Origin: Mesorhizobium sp. Pch-S
GTDB taxonomy: Bacteria; Pseudomonadota; Alphaproteobacteria; Rhizobiales; Rhizobiaceae
DNA: 64,000 nucleotides
NCBI RefSeq assembly: GCF_004136315.1
Contig: NZ_CP029562.1
Location: 558,001-622,000 of the forward strand
Reading direction: 5' to 3'
This document shows positions 41,005 to 49,262 of this stretch, piece by piece; the stretch's first letter is position 1; each line of letters begins with the position of its first letter. Made by a program: the position numbers and the translations under genes. Below the pieces are notes generated by a model. That model did no database searches. It worked only from the letters and a program-made list of their open reading frames with translations, and was not told the origin of the DNA.

Positions 41005-41412
41005 TCACGCGTGCATGCGCGCGCCCTTGGTGATCTTGTCGACGATCTTCTTGTCGGCACGCAGTGCAATGCCGACGACCCTGGCATCGTCCGGTGCGAA
41101 CTTGGCAAAGGTCTCGCGGTTGAGCGCATCGAAACCGGTCGAGAACATCTCCTCGACATAGAGCGACACCTGCACGTCCCTTTCCAATGAGCGGCGATGG
41201 ATCGTGGACAAGGTCGCCTGATCCGCCGACAACACGATGACCGGCTGTATCGAAAGCGCGTTGTAGAGATTGCCAGTGCGGTCGCGATAAGGTTCACCGA
41301 TCATGTCCGGAAACTGAGCAGCGATCCCGGTGCTGAGGAATGCAGTGACGTTGAGCTTCTGCCATACGGCAAGATCCTCTCTCAGCACGACAGTAAATTT
41401 CGTATCGAACAT
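41005..41412 (-). CDS. DUF2000 family protein
   Basis: The 135-residue protein has the DUF2000 layout: FDTKFTVVLREDLAVWQKLNVTAFL at the N terminus, GEPYRDRTGNLYNALSIQPVIVLSAD in the middle, and EEMFSTGFDALNRETFAKF near the end. Function is unknown; the fold resembles peptidyl-tRNA hydrolase II. It is divergent from an AraC-type regulator with only 23 bp between starts, so the two are probably co-regulated. Confidence 0.88.
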   Translation of the reverse strand: MFDTKFTVVLREDLAVWQKLNVTAFLSTGIAAQFPDMIGEPYRDRTGNLYNALSIQPVIVLSADQATLSTIHRRSLERDVQVSLYVEEMFSTGFDALNRETFAKFAPDDARVVGIALRADKKIVDKITKGARMHA

Positions 41413-41435
41413 GGCAGCTTCCTATATTGAGCACG

Positions 41436-42332
41436 ATGGATGAGATGACGCCCACCGATCTAGTTGCCGAGGCCTTTCAGGGTCTTGGACGTTTGTGCGC
41501 AAACGACAGCGGTGACCGCATCGTGCAGGCACCGGGCGCCATGGGCATGGAGCGCATCGAGGCCTGGTTCCACGGTCCGGTTTTCGACCCGCATCGCCAT
41601 GACACCTATGCGATCGGCGTCACGCTTTCCGGCGTGCAGAGCTTTCACTATCGCGGCACGATGCGGCACAGCCTGCCCGGCCAGCTGATCGTGTTGCATC
41701 CGGACGAAGTGCATGATGGCGGTGCCGGCACGGAAAGCGGCCTGCGCTATCGCATGCTCTACGTGGAGCCGTCGCTGCTTGCCGCGGCCATGGGCGGCGC
41801 GCCACTTCCTTTCGTGCCGGAAGGCATCGTTGACGACGCAGGTTTTCGCACCACCCTCGGCAGTGCACTCGGCGATCTCGATCGGCAACTGGATGAACTG
41901 TTCGTCGACGATTTCATCGCCCAGCTTGCGGGTTTCATGCAGCAACATGCGGGCCGCCCGGCCAAACCGCTGGGCAAGACAGCCTGGCGTACCGCGAACC
42001 TCGCACGAGACTATCTGACGGACAACGCACTCGATCCTGTGCGATCGGAAGAGCTGGAAGCGGTGACCGGTCTCGACCGCTACGCGCTGTCACGCCATTT
42101 CCGCGCGGCCTTCTCCACCAGCCCACATCGCTTCCTGGTGATGCGGCGGCTGGAACAGGCAAAGAAAATGATGGCAGTCGGGACACCGCTGGCCGAGATC
42201 GCCGCCGCTGCCGGTTTCAGCGACCAGAGCCACTTCAACCGTCAGTTCAAGAAGGCATACGGCATGACACCCGGGCGCTGGTCGGCGCTTGTCCGCTGCG
42301 AGAGGTCGATCGAAATCAGAACTGCCGCCTAG
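41436..42332 (+). CDS. AraC-family transcriptional regulator
   Basis: This 298-residue regulator has an N-terminal cupin ligand domain (WFHGPVFDPHRHDTYAIGVTLSGVQSFHYRG, PGQLIVLHPDEVHDGG) and a C-terminal pair of helix-turn-helix motifs (LEAVTGLDRYALSRHFRAAFSTSPHRFL, LAEIAAAAGFSDQSHFNRQFKKAYGMTPGRW). ATG at 41436 is chosen over TTG 41427. It is divergent from the DUF2000 gene and overlaps the end of a convergent MarR gene by four bases. The effector is unknown. Confidence 0.92.
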   Translation: MDEMTPTDLVAEAFQGLGRLCANDSGDRIVQAPGAMGMERIEAWFHGPVFDPHRHDTYAIGVTLSGVQSFHYRGTMRHSLPGQLIVLHPDEVHDGGAGTESGLRYRMLYVEPSLLAAAMGGAPLPFVPEGIVDDAGFRTTLGSALGDLDRQLDELFVDDFIAQLAGFMQQHAGRPAKPLGKTAWRTANLARDYLTDNALDPVRSEELEAVTGLDRYALSRHFRAAFSTSPHRFLVMRRLEQAKKMMAVGTPLAEIAAAAGFSDQSHFNRQFKKAYGMTPGRWSALVRCERSIEIRTAA

Positions 42333-42823
42333 ACCGCCGCGACAACCGGACGGATTTCCTGTTCGTCCTCGTCCTCGTCTGCGAGCACGATCTCTTCATC
42401 CGACAGGTTCGCCTCGATACGGGCCAGCAGCTTGAACAGCGTCTTCTGGTCCTTCTTGTCGAGGCCGCGCAGCGCCTGCTTTTCGGTCTTCTTCACGGAC
42501 TTCTCGATGGCGTGGATGGTCTCGCGGCCCGAATCGGTCAGGAAGATATGGGCCTGTCGGGCATCGGCATTGGAAGCGCGCTTTTCGAGAAAGCCCTGGG
42601 CCTGCAGCCTGTTGATCGTCTTGGTGATGGTGGGCGGACGAACACCCAGCCGGTCGGCCAGCGTACCCGGTGTCTGGCCATCCTCGCGGCTCAGAGCCAG
42701 CATGATCTGATCCTGCCCGGCATAAAACCCGTGCGTCAGCAGCCGGGCGGCAAGGGCAGTTCTTGCCAGTCTGGCCGCAGAATGCAGCCGGCTCATCGTT
42801 GCACTTTTGTCAGCCTTGGCCAT
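42329..42823 (-). CDS. MarR-family transcriptional regulator
   Basis: The 164-residue winged-helix protein contains ARLLTHGFYAGQDQIMLALSREDGQTPGTLADRLGVRPPTITKTINRLQAQGFLEKRAS, the MarR recognition helix and wing. It ends in an acidic tail (EIVLADEDEDEQE). ATG 42823 follows AGGAG at good spacing. About 125 bp upstream two direct copies of a TCATTA-containing motif may be its operator. The regulated gene could be the divergent CobW gene. Confidence 0.9.
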   Translation of the reverse strand: MAKADKSATMSRLHSAARLARTALAARLLTHGFYAGQDQIMLALSREDGQTPGTLADRLGVRPPTITKTINRLQAQGFLEKRASNADARQAHIFLTDSGRETIHAIEKSVKKTEKQALRGLDKKDQKTLFKLLARIEANLSDEEIVLADEDEDEQEIRPVVAAV

Positions 42824-42947
42824 GGTCAGTCTCCTGGACCGCGCCGAAATCGGCACAATAGCCGCGGCGCTCGGATTGGCAATGAGTGTTCAAAGAGGCC
42901 GGCCAATGAACCGCTTTGCCGGCAAGCCACGCAACATTCGCCGTGGC

Positions 42948-42989
42948 TAATGACAGATCATTATTTCAGTTAGATGACAAAGCATTATT
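42948..42989. promoter_or_regulatory. Tandem operator candidate between MarR and CobW genes
   Basis: ATGACAGATCATTATT (42950-42965) is repeated as ATGACAAAGCATTATT (42974-42989), 14 of 16 bases identical and 24 bp apart. The first is part of a palindrome TAATGA-CAGA-TCATTA (42948-42963). It lies within a 283-bp gene-free divergent region in which no small gene is apparent. Confidence 0.5.
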
Positions 42990-43106
42990 GCATCGCAAAA
43001 TGCTCGCGCGGCACTGACAGCAGACCTGCCTGGATCAGCGGTTTGGCAGGTGCAAAAGCGGGAGCGACGTCCTATATGGAGGGAAATTTCCCTTCGAGGC
43101 CCCGAC

Positions 43107-44186
43107 ATGAGCGAAACACAGACTCAGATCCCCGTAACCGTGCTGACCGGCTATCTCGGCGCCGGCAAGACGACGCTGCTCAACCGTATCCTCTCCGAGA
43201 ACCACGGCAAGCGTTATGCCGTGATCGTCAATGAGTTTGGCGAGATCGGCATCGACAACGACCTGATCGTGGAGTCCGACGAGGAAATCTACGAGATGAA
43301 CAATGGCTGCGTCTGCTGCACGGTGCGCGGCGATCTCATCCGCACCGTGGAAGGCCTGATGCGCCGCCCGGGCCGCTTCGACGCCATCCTGGTCGAGACC
43401 ACCGGCCTCGCCGATCCGGCGCCGGTTGCGCAGACCTTCTTCATGGACGAAGACGTCCGTTCCAAGACCAAGCTTGACGCAGTGGTGGCGCTGGTCGACG
43501 CCAAGCACCTGCCGCTTCGGCTAAAGGACTCCAAAGAGGCCGAAGACCAGATCGCCTTCGCCGACGTGGTGGTGCTGAATAAGACCGACCTGGTGACGCC
43601 GGAAGAGCTCTCCGCTGTCGAAGCGACCATTCGGGCCATCAACCCGTCAGCCCGTATCCATCGCACGCAGCGCTCGGGAGTCGCTTTGACCGAGGTGCTC
43701 GATCGCGGCGCTTTCGACCTCAAGCGCGCACTGGAGAACGATCCGCATTTCCTGGAAGCACATGATCACGACCACGATCATGAATGCGGTCCGGACTGCG
43801 ATCACGACCACCACCATCATCATCACGACCATGATCATCATCACCACGATCATGACCATCATCATCACCATGCCTCGCCGATCCATGACGTGACGGTGCA
43901 GTCGGTGTCGTTGCGCGGCGGCGAGATGGACCCGAAGAAATTCTTCCCCTGGATCGAGAAGATCACCCAGATGGAAGGCCCGAACATCCTGCGCCTGAAG
44001 GGCATCATTGCCCTGAAGGACGATCCGGACCGCTATGTGCTGCAGGGCGTGCACATGATCATCGAAGGCGACCACCAGCGTGCCTGGAAGGACGGCGAGA
44101 AGCATGAGAGCCGGCTGGTGTTCATCGGCCGCAAGCTCGATGCCGAACGGCTGAAGTCGAGCTTCGACGCATGTCAGGCCGCATAG
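43107..44186 (+). CDS. CobW/COG0523 GTPase with histidine-rich metal-binding loop
   Basis: This 359-residue G3E-family GTPase is a likely zinc or cobalt metallochaperone. Walker A is GYLGAGKTT (15-23), the metal-binding GCVCCT motif is at 67-72, switch/Walker B is [11 protein letters not shown], and the guanine-specific NKTD lies about 161. A CobW C-terminal domain follows. Between the two domains (about residues 216-256) is a run almost entirely of His and Asp with a CGPDCDHD segment, expected to bind several metal ions. ATG 43107 is the natural start. A good terminator follows the gene, so it is probably monocistronic. Confidence 0.93.
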   Translation: MSETQTQIPVTVLTGYLGAGKTTLLNRILSENHGKRYAVIVNEFGEIGIDNDLIVESDEEIYEMNNGCVCCTVRGDLIRTVEGLMRRPGRFDAILVETTGLADPAPVAQTFFMDEDVRSKTKLDAVVALVDAKHLPLRLKDSKEAEDQIAFADVVVLNKTDLVTPEELSAVEATIRAINPSARIHRTQRSGVALTEVLDRGAFDLKRALENDPHFLEAHDHDHDHECGPDCDHDHHHHHHDHDHHHHDHDHHHHHASPIHDVTVQSVSLRGGEMDPKKFFPWIEKITQMEGPNILRLKGIIALKDDPDRYVLQGVHMIIEGDHQRAWKDGEKHESRLVFIGRKLDAERLKSSFDACQAA

Positions 44187-44233
44187 GCGCCTCGCGATCG
44201 CACTTTTCTTGCCTGCACCGGCAAGGTCGAGTA

Positions 44234-44273
44234 AGCCCCTCACCGGCTTTCAGCTGATGAGGGGCTGTTTTTT
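44234..44273 (+). terminator. Rho-independent terminator after the CobW gene
   Basis: AGCCCCTCA (44234-44242) pairs with TGAGGGGCT (44258-44266), followed after one base by six T residues. It starts 48 bp after the CobW stop, in front of the WD40 gene. Confidence 0.85.
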
Positions 44274-44311
44274 GATGGCCTGTTCGAACCACCGCATGGA
44301 ATTTCTGCCCG

Positions 44312-45286
44312 ATGCCCACAGTCGCCCCGCTTGATATCGACGGCCATTGCGTCGCCGCTGTTTTCCTCAACGACGTGCCGCATTTCGCATTTGCCGACGG
44401 CTCGGTGCACAGGCTGGACAATGGCCACAAGACCGTTCAGGCCAATGACGGTCTGCTTGCCGCAGTCCATGACCCGCTCAACGAGCGGCTGATCACCGGG
44501 GGCGAGGACGGCAAGGTGTTCTCGGTCAAGCCCGATGGCGTTGTCGAGGAGCTGGCCGCGGCAGGTCGCAAGTGGATCAGCAGCGTTGCCGCCGGACCGC
44601 AGGAAGCGGTCGCCTATGGCGCGGGCAAGAGCGCTTTCGTCCGCTTCAAGGACGGCAAGGTGAAGGAGTTCCAGCATCCACGTACCGTGGAAGGGCTGGC
44701 TTTTGCACCACGCGGCATGCGTATCGCCGTCGCTCGCTACAATGGCGCCACGCTGCATTTCCCGGCCACCGACGGCAAACCGACCGAACTGGAATGGGCG
44801 GGCGCGCATACCGGCGTCAGCTTTTCGCCAGACGGCAATTTCCTGGTCACCACCATGCAGGAAAATGCCCTGCATGGCTGGAAACTGGCCGATGCCAAGC
44901 ACATGCGCATGTCGGGTTATCCCGCCAAGGTGAAGAGCCTGTCGTGGAGCGCGCGCGGCAAGTGGCTGGCCAGCTCCGGCGCGCCGGCAGCGATCGTCTG
45001 GCCATTCCAGGCCAAGGATGGGCCGATGGGCAAGGCGCCGTTGGAACTCGGCACGCGTGGCAATACGATGGTCACCTGCGTCGCATGCCATCCCAGCGAA
45101 GACGTCGTCGCGATCGGCTACGAAGACGGCATGGTCATCGCTGCCCGCTTCCAGGACGCCAAGGAAGTCATGCTGCGCCGCCCAGGCAAGGGCGCCATTA
45201 CCGCGCTGACCTGGGACAAGGCCGAGCGTCGACTGGCGTTCGGCAGCGCCGTGGGCGACTGCGGCATCATCGACATCACTGCCTGA
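44312..45286 (+). CDS. WD40-repeat protein
   Basis: The 324-residue protein is made of repeated beta-propeller blades; GKWLASSGAPAAIVWPF and EDVVAIGYEDGMVIAARF are blade-like. It ends in GSAVGDCGIIDI. There is no signal peptide, so it is cytoplasmic, and the function is unknown. It follows the CobW gene on the same strand behind a terminator; a functional link to metal handling is possible but only by proximity. Confidence 0.85.
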   Translation: MPTVAPLDIDGHCVAAVFLNDVPHFAFADGSVHRLDNGHKTVQANDGLLAAVHDPLNERLITGGEDGKVFSVKPDGVVEELAAAGRKWISSVAAGPQEAVAYGAGKSAFVRFKDGKVKEFQHPRTVEGLAFAPRGMRIAVARYNGATLHFPATDGKPTELEWAGAHTGVSFSPDGNFLVTTMQENALHGWKLADAKHMRMSGYPAKVKSLSWSARGKWLASSGAPAAIVWPFQAKDGPMGKAPLELGTRGNTMVTCVACHPSEDVVAIGYEDGMVIAARFQDAKEVMLRRPGKGAITALTWDKAERRLAFGSAVGDCGIIDITA

Positions 45287-45289
45287 TCG

Positions 45290-45742
45290 TCAGCCGGGCC
45301 TTGCGAGCGCGGATGGCCTGCGCCGCAGTGCCAGCCCGTCGCGCATGTTGAGCGACAGCAGGATGATGTTTGCCGCCCCGGCCATGAGCTCCAGCAGTTG
45401 AACGACGACGAAGGTGGCATCGAAACGGCCCTGCTCCGCCCAGTTGGCGAGCATGTTGGCCGACGGCAGCAGAACCAGCATGCCATTGGCGGCGATGAAG
45501 CGCATGCGGCGTTTCTTGCGCTGGACGACAGGGCTCTTCCAGCCTTTGCCTAGCGAAAAGCCGGAAACTCCAGCCAACACCATGGCGGGAATGAGCACGA
45601 GCATGCCGGCGAGTATCCCCGATTTCACGACTGCGATCGCGGCGACATCACCAGACAATTCGGCCACCGCCGTCGACAGCCAGAAACAGACGACGGCAAG
45701 CAGCGCGACGGCACCAGCCGCCGCGTGGATCTTCGCTTTCAT
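45290..45742 (-). CDS. Small membrane protein of unknown function
   Basis: The 150-residue protein has about four hydrophobic segments: GAVALLAVVCFWLSTAVAEL, ILAGMLVLIPAMVLAGVSGF, FIAANGMLVLLPSANMLANWA and VVQLLELMAGAANIILLSL. A basic cytoplasmic loop (VVQRKKRRMRF) lies between. I do not recognise a named family. It is divergent from a MarR regulator, with two perfect 12-bp palindromes between them, so it is the likely regulated target. Confidence 0.8.
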   Translation of the reverse strand: MKAKIHAAAGAVALLAVVCFWLSTAVAELSGDVAAIAVVKSGILAGMLVLIPAMVLAGVSGFSLGKGWKSPVVQRKKRRMRFIAANGMLVLLPSANMLANWAEQGRFDATFVVVQLLELMAGAANIILLSLNMRDGLALRRRPSALARPG

Positions 45743-45760
45743 CGCGATCTCCTACGATTT

Positions 45761-45798
45761 GAATAGCATGCTATATATCATTGCATAGCATGCTATTC
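45761..45798. promoter_or_regulatory. Double palindromic operator between membrane protein and MarR genes
   Basis: GAATAGCATGCTAT and its exact complement ATAGCATGCTATTC flank a ten-base spacer. Each arm itself contains the 12-bp palindrome ATAGCATGCTAT (45763-45774 and 45785-45796), 22 bp apart, or two helical turns. A shorter AATAGCTATT follows at 45799-45808, next to the MarR leader. This is a classic arrangement for two MarR dimers on one face of DNA. Confidence 0.8.
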
Positions 45799-45816
45799 AA
45801 TAGCTATTCCTGAGCC

Positions 45817-46248
45817 ATGAGATTCCAGAAAGAACGCTCGGCCGGGTTCCTCGCCAACCAGATGGCACGCCTGTTCGCCAAGGGCCTGCAACGACGCATC
45901 GGCCCGCTGGGTCTGGCGCCGGCGCAATTCATGACCCTGCTTGCGCTTTGGGACGAGGATGGGTTGACCCAGAGTGAACTGGTGCGTCGCCTCGACGTTG
46001 AGCAGGCTACAATGGCCAACACCTTGACACGCATGGAGCGCGACGGGCTGATCGAGCGGCGATCCAACCCGTCGGACGGGCGATCGCAGTCCATTCATCT
46101 GACGGAAAAGTCAAAACATCTCTGTGACCCGGCCACCGATGCCGCCCGCGCCCAGAACGCCACCGCCCTGGCTGATTTCACCGACCAGGAGAAGGAAATG
46201 TTCCTCGCGCTGATGCGCCGCGCCATCGCGGCCATGCATGACGACTAA
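45817..46248 (+). CDS. MarR-family transcriptional regulator
   Basis: The 143-residue regulator has FLANQMARLFAKGLQRRIGPLGLAPAQFMTLLALW, then the recognition region LTQSELVRRLDVEQATMANTLTRMERDGLIERRSNPSDGRSQSIHLTEK with the MarR wing motif DGRS. It is divergent from a four-helix membrane protein; strong palindromes in the 74-bp gap indicate control of both genes. Confidence 0.93.
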   Translation: MRFQKERSAGFLANQMARLFAKGLQRRIGPLGLAPAQFMTLLALWDEDGLTQSELVRRLDVEQATMANTLTRMERDGLIERRSNPSDGRSQSIHLTEKSKHLCDPATDAARAQNATALADFTDQEKEMFLALMRRAIAAMHDD

Positions 46249-46382
46249 TCTGCGCGCATCGCCGCAGATATTTCGACCCGAATCCGGAATAAAATCGCTG
46301 AACCAACACTCCTTTGCCAGGCGGCCAATTGCGGTCTGCGATCGCATTTGCTTAGAGTGCGCCACGCTAACAGGGGGAGTGA

Positions 46383-47765
46383 ATGAGCGTAAGCAAGGGT
46401 TCGAACAGCATCATCGGCGGCATCGACGCCAGGCGCATCGCCGAACTGCGTGCGGCAGAGGCCGAGATTTTCAAAAAAGCCCGTCCGAAATCGCAGGCCC
46501 GCACGGGCAATGGCATCGCCGGCTATTTCGACGGCGTGCCGATGCACTGGATGACCGATTGGCCGACGCCGTTCCCGATCCTTGTGGAAAGCGCCAGGCG
46601 CGCCACCATCACCGACGCCGACGGCAACCAGCTCGATGACTTCTGTCTCGGCGATACCGGCTCCATGTTCGGCCATTCGCCGGCACCGGTCGCCCGCGCC
46701 ATCCGCAAGCAGGCCGGGCGCGGCCTCACCTACATGCTGCCGTCCGAAGATGCGCTGGCCGTCGGCACGCTGCTGCAGGAGCTTTTCGGCCTGCCCTACT
46801 GGCAGATCGCCACCACCGCCACCGACGCCAACCGCTTCGCACTGCGCGTTGCGCGCGCCGTGACCGGCCGCGACAAGATCCTCGTTTTCAATGGCGCCTA
46901 CCATGGCTCTGTCGACGAGACGATGGTGCGCATCAAGGACGGCAAGCCGATCAACCGGCCCGGACTTGCCGGCGAATTCCGCGACCTGACCCAGCGCGCC
47001 AAGATCGTCGAGTTCAACGACCTGCCGGCTCTGGAAGCAGCGCTGCAGGCAAAGGACGTGGCTTGCGTCATCACCGAGCCGGTGTTGACCAATTCCTGCA
47101 TGGTTCTTCCGCAACCTGGCTTCCACGAGGCGCTGAGGCGCCTTACCCGCGAGACAGGCACGCTGCTTTTGATCGACGAGACGCACACGATCTCGACCGG
47201 CCGCGGCGGCTACACCCAAACCCATGGCCTCGAGCCCGACCTTTTCGTCCTCGGCAAGCCCGTCGCTGGCGGCGTGCCAGCGAGCGTCTGGGGCATGAGC
47301 GAAGAGACCGCCTCGCGTTATGCCGCCTACAACCGTGGCAAGGAGCCCGGCTATTCCGGCATGGGCACGACGCTATCGGCCAATCCACTGCAGTTCGCCA
47401 CGATGCGCGCCACGCTGGAAGAGGTGATGACGGCAGAAAACTACGCCCATATGGAAAGGCTGGCGGGCAAACTCGCCGCCGGGCTGGCGGCGGCGATAAA
47501 ACGTTATCACTTGCCCTGGCATGTCATGCGTGTCGGAGCCCGTGTCGAGTTCATCTGCGCACCCGGTCCGCTTGGCAATGGCGCCGAAGCCGAAAGCGCG
47601 CATGCGCCGGAACTGGAAGCAGCCGTACACGTGGCGCTGGTCAATCGCGGCGTGCTGATCGCGCCGTTCCACAACATGATGCTTATCTCGCCCGTCACCA
47701 CGGCGGCACAGGTGAAACGGCTGGTTGCCGCCTTCACCGAAGTTGCCGCCAGGCTCGCGGCATGA
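46383..47765 (+). CDS. Class III aminotransferase (glutamate-1-semialdehyde aminomutase-like)
   Basis: The 460-residue PLP enzyme of the class III fold has GHSPAPVARAIRKQAGRGLTYMLPSEDA, FNGAYHGSVDETMV (PLP phosphate region), LLIDETHT (Asp contacting the pyridine N) and the Schiff-base Lys in FVLGKPVAGGVPASVWG. It resembles glutamate-1-semialdehyde aminomutase but its N terminus and context point to a catabolic omega- or beta-transaminase. ATG follows AGGGGGAG. It is 29 bp before a glutamine-synthetase-like ligase, suggesting an amine or polyamine pathway in which one enzyme glutamylates and the other transaminates. Confidence 0.9.
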   Translation: MSVSKGSNSIIGGIDARRIAELRAAEAEIFKKARPKSQARTGNGIAGYFDGVPMHWMTDWPTPFPILVESARRATITDADGNQLDDFCLGDTGSMFGHSPAPVARAIRKQAGRGLTYMLPSEDALAVGTLLQELFGLPYWQIATTATDANRFALRVARAVTGRDKILVFNGAYHGSVDETMVRIKDGKPINRPGLAGEFRDLTQRAKIVEFNDLPALEAALQAKDVACVITEPVLTNSCMVLPQPGFHEALRRLTRETGTLLLIDETHTISTGRGGYTQTHGLEPDLFVLGKPVAGGVPASVWGMSEETASRYAAYNRGKEPGYSGMGTTLSANPLQFATMRATLEEVMTAENYAHMERLAGKLAAGLAAAIKRYHLPWHVMRVGARVEFICAPGPLGNGAEAESAHAPELEAAVHVALVNRGVLIAPFHNMMLISPVTTAAQVKRLVAAFTEVAARLAA

Positions 47766-47794
47766 GACAAGCCAGACAACAATCGAGTGCAATC

Positions 47795-49183
47795 ATGACT
47801 TCACCTTCCGGCTCGACGCCTGCCGAGGCTACGGCATTCCTTGATGCCCATCCCGAAATCGAAGCCTTCGACATCATCCTGACCGACGCCAATGGCGTCG
47901 GGCGCGGCAAGATCCTGCGCCGCCATGAACTTGCCGGCGTCTATGAAAACGGCCGTCATATGCCGATCTCCATTCTCGGCCTCGACATTACCGGTGAAGA
48001 TGTCCACGAAACCGGCCTGATCTGGGACTCCGGTGACGGCGACCTGCGCGCCTGGCCGATCCCCGGCACGCTGGTGCCCCTGCACGGCACCACTCCGCCG
48101 CGCGGCCAGGTCCTGATGGCGATGTATCATCTCGACGGCGAGCCGATGACATCGGACCCCCGCCATGCACTCGCCCGCCAGGTCGAGGCGCTGGCCGCCA
48201 AGGGGTTCCATCCGGCCGGCGCCTTCGAGCTCGAATTCTTCCTGCTGGCCAACGACCGTGACGCCGACGGCAAGGTGCAGCCGGCCAACGCCGTGCTCGA
48301 CGGGCGCCGCAGCGGCAAGACCGAAGTCTATTCCGTCGACCATCTGCACGGCATGGAGCCGCTGTTCTCCGACATCTACGCGGCGGCCAAGGCGCAAGGC
48401 ATTCCAGCCGAAACCGTGATCTCGGAATATGCGCCGGGCCAATACGAGCTGACGCTGAACTATCGCAAGGACGTGATGCGCGCGGCCGATGACCTGATCA
48501 TGCTGAAGCGCGTGGTGCGCATGCAGGCGCGCCGCCACGGCGTCACCGCCTGTTTCATGGCCAAGCCGATCGAAAAATACGCCGGCTCCGGCATGCATTT
48601 CCATGTTTCGCTGCTGGACGGGGCTGGCAAGAACGTCTTCACCGAGGCGACGCCTGGCACCTGGTCGCCGCTGCTGCTCAACGCGCTTGGCGGGCTCGCC
48701 GAGACGATGGCAGAATCCATGCTGGTGTTCGCTCCGCACGCCAATTCCTGGCGTCGATTCGTTTCACAATCCTATGCCCCGGTAGCCCCGACCTGGGGCG
48801 TCAACAACCGCTCCGTGGCTTTGCGCGTGCCGGCCGGCGATGCAAAAAATCGACGCATCGAACACCGGCCATCCGGTGTCGATGCCAATCCCTATCTGGT
48901 TGCAGCGACCATTCTGGCAGGCGTTGCCAAGGGCCTCGACGAAAAGCTCGATCCAGGCCCGGAGGTCACCGGCAACGGCTACGAGGCTGCGGGCGAGGCT
49001 AAGACAAGGATGCCCATCGACTGGCGGGCAGCGATCGACGCCGCGCGCGCTTCATCCTTCCTGAAGAGTGCGCTCGGACCAGACCTGCACAAGACCTTCG
49101 TCGAGATCAAATGGGCCGAATATCTGCGCGTCGCCCGTACGGTCAGCGAACTCGACTACCACCTCTATCTGCACGAGGTGTAG
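47795..49183 (+). CDS. Glutamine-synthetase-family ligase (PuuA-like gamma-glutamyl ligase)
   Basis: The 462-residue protein has the GS catalytic domain: GAFELEFFLLAND (metal Glu), EYAPGQYELTLNY, CFMAKPIEKYAGSGMHFHVSL (ATP/metal) and NNRSVALRVPAGDAKNRRIEHRPSGVDANPYL. The N-terminal DIILTDANGVGRGKILRRHEL is of the GlnA-like/PuuA type, not housekeeping GlnA. Such enzymes glutamylate polyamines or other amines for breakdown. ATG 47795 starts after the aminotransferase stop; the same frame is open upstream only by chance. It probably shares one transcript with the aminotransferase. Confidence 0.9.
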   Translation: MTSPSGSTPAEATAFLDAHPEIEAFDIILTDANGVGRGKILRRHELAGVYENGRHMPISILGLDITGEDVHETGLIWDSGDGDLRAWPIPGTLVPLHGTTPPRGQVLMAMYHLDGEPMTSDPRHALARQVEALAAKGFHPAGAFELEFFLLANDRDADGKVQPANAVLDGRRSGKTEVYSVDHLHGMEPLFSDIYAAAKAQGIPAETVISEYAPGQYELTLNYRKDVMRAADDLIMLKRVVRMQARRHGVTACFMAKPIEKYAGSGMHFHVSLLDGAGKNVFTEATPGTWSPLLLNALGGLAETMAESMLVFAPHANSWRRFVSQSYAPVAPTWGVNNRSVALRVPAGDAKNRRIEHRPSGVDANPYLVAATILAGVAKGLDEKLDPGPEVTGNGYEAAGEAKTRMPIDWRAAIDAARASSFLKSALGPDLHKTFVEIKWAEYLRVARTVSELDYHLYLHEV

Positions 49184-49198
49184 GCGCTCGCCGAAGCT

Positions 49199-49262
49199 TG
49201 GAGCGTTTCCTTTGCGCAATTCTGGACGGAAAACCGCTACGCGCTTTTCCTGGAATTGCTCT
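49199..49262. repeat. Dispersed palindromic repeat, copy D (truncated)
   Basis: Read on the minus strand, AGAGCAATTCCAGGAAAAGC...GTTTTCCGTCCAGAATTGCG followed by GGAAACGCTCC matches copies B and C. The second hairpin module is reduced to its first arm. It fills the gap between convergent GS and glycerate kinase genes. Confidence 0.75.

Noticed and set aside
43755..43875. Simple-sequence CAT/CAC/GAC tract
   Set aside because: It is a coding histidine/aspartate-rich loop of the CobW GTPase, not an independent repeat element.
47063..47794. Upstream extension of the glutamine-synthetase-like frame by 244 codons
   Set aside because: It lies inside the aminotransferase gene in another frame, with composition of a shadow frame. 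The GS fold starts normally at 47795.
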